This document shows positions 7,316 to 8,991 of a stretch of 8,991 nucleotides of DNA, one piece after another. Position numbers and translations under genes: made by a program. Numbering within the stretch: the stretch's first letter is position 1; each line of letters begins with the position of its first letter. The notes beneath the pieces were generated by a model. The model did no database searches. It had not been told where the DNA came from and saw only the letters and a list, made by a program, of their open reading frames with translations. Source of the DNA: JBLHGN01 sp047616325 (GTDB taxonomy: Bacteria; Pseudomonadota; Gammaproteobacteria; Pseudomonadales; Cellvibrionaceae); NCBI GenBank assembly GCA_047616325.1, contig JBLHGN010000144.1, positions 1-8,991 of the forward strand, written 5' to 3'.

Positions 7316-7319
7316 CCTT
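7316..7319 (-). promoter_or_regulatory. Possible ribosome binding site favouring the truA ATG at 7309
   Basis: AAGG on the minus strand sits 6 bases before the ATG at 7309. The competing ATG at 7324 follows a T-rich tract with no such motif. Confidence 0.4.
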
Positions 7320-7324
7320 GGCAT

Positions 7325-7362
7325 AAACTAAAAAGCCTTGTCTGCTCACGCAAACAAGGCTT
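7325..7362 (-). terminator. Intrinsic terminator of fimV
   Basis: On the minus strand the arms AAGCCTTG (7362-7355) and CAAGGCTT (7340-7333) pair perfectly. The pairing continues inward through U-A, U-G, U-A, G-C and C-G to a GUGA (GNRA-type) tetraloop, giving a 13-bp stem of 30 bases. It is followed by TTTAGTTT on the minus strand. The lack of a T-run on the plus-strand side makes it one-directional. It lies 87 bp after the fimV stop and separates fimV from the truA-trp group. Confidence 0.85.
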
Positions 7363-7374
7363 CACCTACCTCAT

Positions 7375-7380
7375 ATTATA
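7375..7380 (-). promoter_or_regulatory. Candidate -10 element upstream of truA
   Basis: A perfect TATAAT lies on the minus strand at 7380-7375. No good -35 hexamer stands 16-18 bases upstream; the best is TTTCTA-like. Directly upstream is a 13-bp inverted repeat, ATGTG-N3-CACAT (7384-7396), which may be chance or an operator. Initiation about 7 bases downstream would place the terminator hairpin at the extreme 5' end of the truA transcript. Confidence 0.3.
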
Positions 7381-7448
7381 TTTATGTGTACCACATTAGA
7401 AATAACAACATAAACGCCCCTAAAGAGCGCTTATTTACCTTAGTACCC

Positions 7449-8991
7449 CTATTCTTCCAATCGAGCCAACAGACCTTCAGCTTCTGCACGCTGCTGATCA
7501 CTGCCCTCAGCGATAATTTCACGAATGATTTCTCGCGCACCTTCCTGATCATCCATGTCAATATACGCTCGAGCAAGATCTAACTTAGTGGCAGTTTCGT
7601 CAGTATCGCTAAGAAAATCTAAATCCTCGTCATCTTCGTCAGCGTCGGGATCGACCTCAGGTATATCAAATTCGAGACCGATCTCGGGAACTTCCGAAAT
7701 CGCCTGATCAAACATGGTATCTTCGCCCATATCGTCGACATCAGCCGTTCCCTTATTCGCTGATTCAACTACTTCAACCATGTCGCTATTATCTTCTTCC
7801 AGCTCATCCTCAAAATCGTCAAAATCTATAACGGGCTCTTCCATCACCGCGTTCGAAGCCGCAACATTGACCGCCACCGCGTCACCTGCATCGCTTTCAA
7901 ATTCAGTGTCGAATTCACCCTCACCCTCCGACCCCAAGTCGGCATTTAGATCAATGGTGCCAGAAAGCTCTTCCTCAGAAACATCCACTGACAATTCGTC
8001 CAAGTCAGAGGTAAGCGCGTCCAACTCGTCATCGAGAGATGATAAATCCATATCTCCCTCGCTTTTGGTTGACAGATCTTGATCGACACTGGAATTTGCG
8101 TCAGAAGATTTTGCATCTAACAAATCTAATCCGTCGTCGCTCAGATCGAATTCACTTTCAAGAGAACCTCCATCCTTTCGACCTACAGTTAGCGAAGCAC
8201 CAAGATCGGATGGTAGCTCTTCGTCCAGGGAAAGATCACCAAAATCTGTAGCCCCATATACCTGTTCAATAGATTCGTCACTGAGCGCTTCGTTAACAAC
8301 TGTACCTCCCGATACAATACCTTCATCGACAGAAACACCGCCTGCGCCAGGTGTTGCAGTATCTTCAAGCGCCTTATCATCGACACTTAAGTCGTCCAGG
8401 TTTAAGTCGTCGAGTTCAATATCGCCAGCGAGATCTATTTCAGTACCTGAGACATCGTTATCTTCCAGATTAAATGATATCTCATCAATTTTAGAATCGG
8501 ACTTGAAAGCATCATCTAAATCGGCATCAAGGTCTGCAAGATCTTTTTCAAGCGTGGTAGCTTCCGAAACCACATAGGAGGGCCGACTATCGTCTTCGTC
8601 GTCTAGCGACAACTCCCCCAGGTCCAAGTCCGTATCAATGGACAGAAGGTCATCCTCCAAGCCTGCGCTCAGAGACAATTGCCCGTCCGTTTCAACCTCA
8701 GGCACCCCATCCAGCTCAAGATCCAACGAAAACTCATCTTCGGGTTCAATGGGTGAGGGCTTTTCTGCATCAAAATCTAAATCGAGAGACAAGGCTTCAG
8801 CGTCTTCACTAGCAGTGGGCTTAGCTTCATCAAAATCCAAATCAAGATCTAGCGACAGCGCGTCATCACTATTGTCGGTTTCGAACACCAAGCCTTCCGT
8901 CTTGGCGTCGGTGCCAGCAAATGCATCTAACTTATCCAGCCCATCATCAAGATCGGCATTGCTTGCCGCGAGCTCGCTGGGCAAATCCAAA
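7449..8991 (-). CDS. fimV: FimV, polar hub protein (C-terminal part, truncated by the window edge)
   Basis: The frame is open to the right edge, so the N-terminal signal, LysM and transmembrane parts lie outside; 513 full residues are visible. FimV is an inner-membrane hub at the cell pole that supports type IV pilus and type II secretion assembly in gammaproteobacteria. Residues 1-468 of the visible part form an extended Asp/Glu/Ser/Leu-rich cytoplasmic linker. By eye it contains only 14 Lys/Arg and no Cys, His or Trp. The last 50 residues (about 464-513, from DETATKLDLARAYIDMDD to the end LLARLEE) are the conserved FimV C-terminal TPR-like domain. The position next to truA is the standard one. 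The identity rests on that domain, the acidic linker and synteny. Confidence 0.92.
   Translation of the reverse strand, partial: LDLPSELAASNADLDDGLDKLDAFAGTDAKTEGLVFETDNSDDALSLDLDLDFDEAKPTASEDAEALSLDLDFDAEKPSPIEPEDEFSLDLELDGVPEVETDGQLSLSAGLEDDLLSIDTDLDLGELSLDDEDDSRPSYVVSEATTLEKDLADLDADLDDAFKSDSKIDEISFNLEDNDVSGTEIDLAGDIELDDLNLDDLSVDDKALEDTATPGAGGVSVDEGIVSGGTVVNEALSDESIEQVYGATDFGDLSLDEELPSDLGASLTVGRKDGGSLESEFDLSDDGLDLLDAKSSDANSSVDQDLSTKSEGDMDLSSLDDELDALTSDLDELSVDVSEEELSGTIDLNADLGSEGEGEFDTEFESDAGDAVAVNVAASNAVMEEPVIDFDDFEDELEEDNSDMVEVVESANKGTADVDDMGEDTMFDQAISEVPEIGLEFDIPEVDPDADEDDEDLDFLSDTDETATKLDLARAYIDMDDQEGAREIIREIIAEGSDQQRAEAEGLLARLEE
8706..8867 (-). repeat. Tandem acidic repeats inside fimV
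   Basis: Three successive copies of a roughly 20-22-residue unit can be read: DDALSLDLDLDFDEAKP, then AEALSLDLDFDAEKP, then DEFSLDLELDG with a diverged tail. The first two also resemble each other at the DNA level, for example near 8770-8820 and 8830-8880, which suggests fairly recent duplication. The repeats probably extend the spacer length of the FimV linker. Confidence 0.65.

Noticed and set aside
7714..8082. Ser-rich 122-codon plus-strand frame opposite fimV
   Set aside because: Asp/Glu-rich codons (GAY, GAR) read in reverse give TCN-rich frames, so a long Ser-rich shadow is expected opposite the acidic linker.
1..8991. A hidden mobile element, CRISPR array, tRNA or defence system
   Set aside because: No regularly spaced repeats, transposase or recombinase motifs, tRNA-like cloverleaf or defence-type domains were seen, and nearly all the sequence is accounted for by housekeeping genes.

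Overview
The window is ordinary core chromosome from a gammaproteobacterium. On the minus strand, in transcription order, it carries the 3' end of fimV, then truA, trpF, trpB, trpA, accD, folC and a dedD-like SPOR gene. A partial plus-strand membrane gene lies at the left edge. FimV is typical of gammaproteobacteria with type IV pili or type II secretion. The truA-trpF-(trpB-trpA)-accD-folC-SPOR order is known from pseudomonads and their relatives, and the AT/GC balance looks moderate. I infer a marine-type gammaproteobacterium near Cellvibrionales/Pseudomonadales; the exact genus cannot be read from this sequence.

Layout, right to left (direction of transcription). 8991-7449 is the very acidic linker and C-terminal domain of FimV, with its N-terminus outside the window. 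7448-7310 holds a strong intrinsic terminator for fimV and a possible truA promoter. 7309-6473 is truA. 6472-6077 is a 396-bp non-coding gap containing a long imperfect palindrome (about 6327-6440) and a tiny candidate leader ORF. 6076-3255 is trpF-trpB-trpA, the late tryptophan pathway steps. 3206-2328 is accD (fatty acid synthesis), 2255-924 folC (folate) and 840-328 the SPOR protein. Gaps in the trpF-dedD run are 48-86 bp and hold no obvious terminator, so this may be one transcription unit with independent ribosome sites. At 1-312 the plus strand carries the C-terminal part of a multi-pass membrane protein resembling the TauE/SafE family, ending 15 bp from the dedD stop (convergent).

TrpF makes CdRP from PRA. 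TrpA and TrpB form the tryptophan synthase complex, which acts later in the same pathway. AccD, FolC and TruA are housekeeping enzymes whose grouping with trp genes is conserved across many proteobacteria. I found no new multi-gene system. The points worth a second look are small-scale: the truA-trpF palindrome, a Glu at the TrpA catalytic Asp60 position, non-ATG starts on all three trp genes and folC, the terminator/promoter arrangement ahead of truA, and the loss of the usual cvpA-purF neighbours after dedD.
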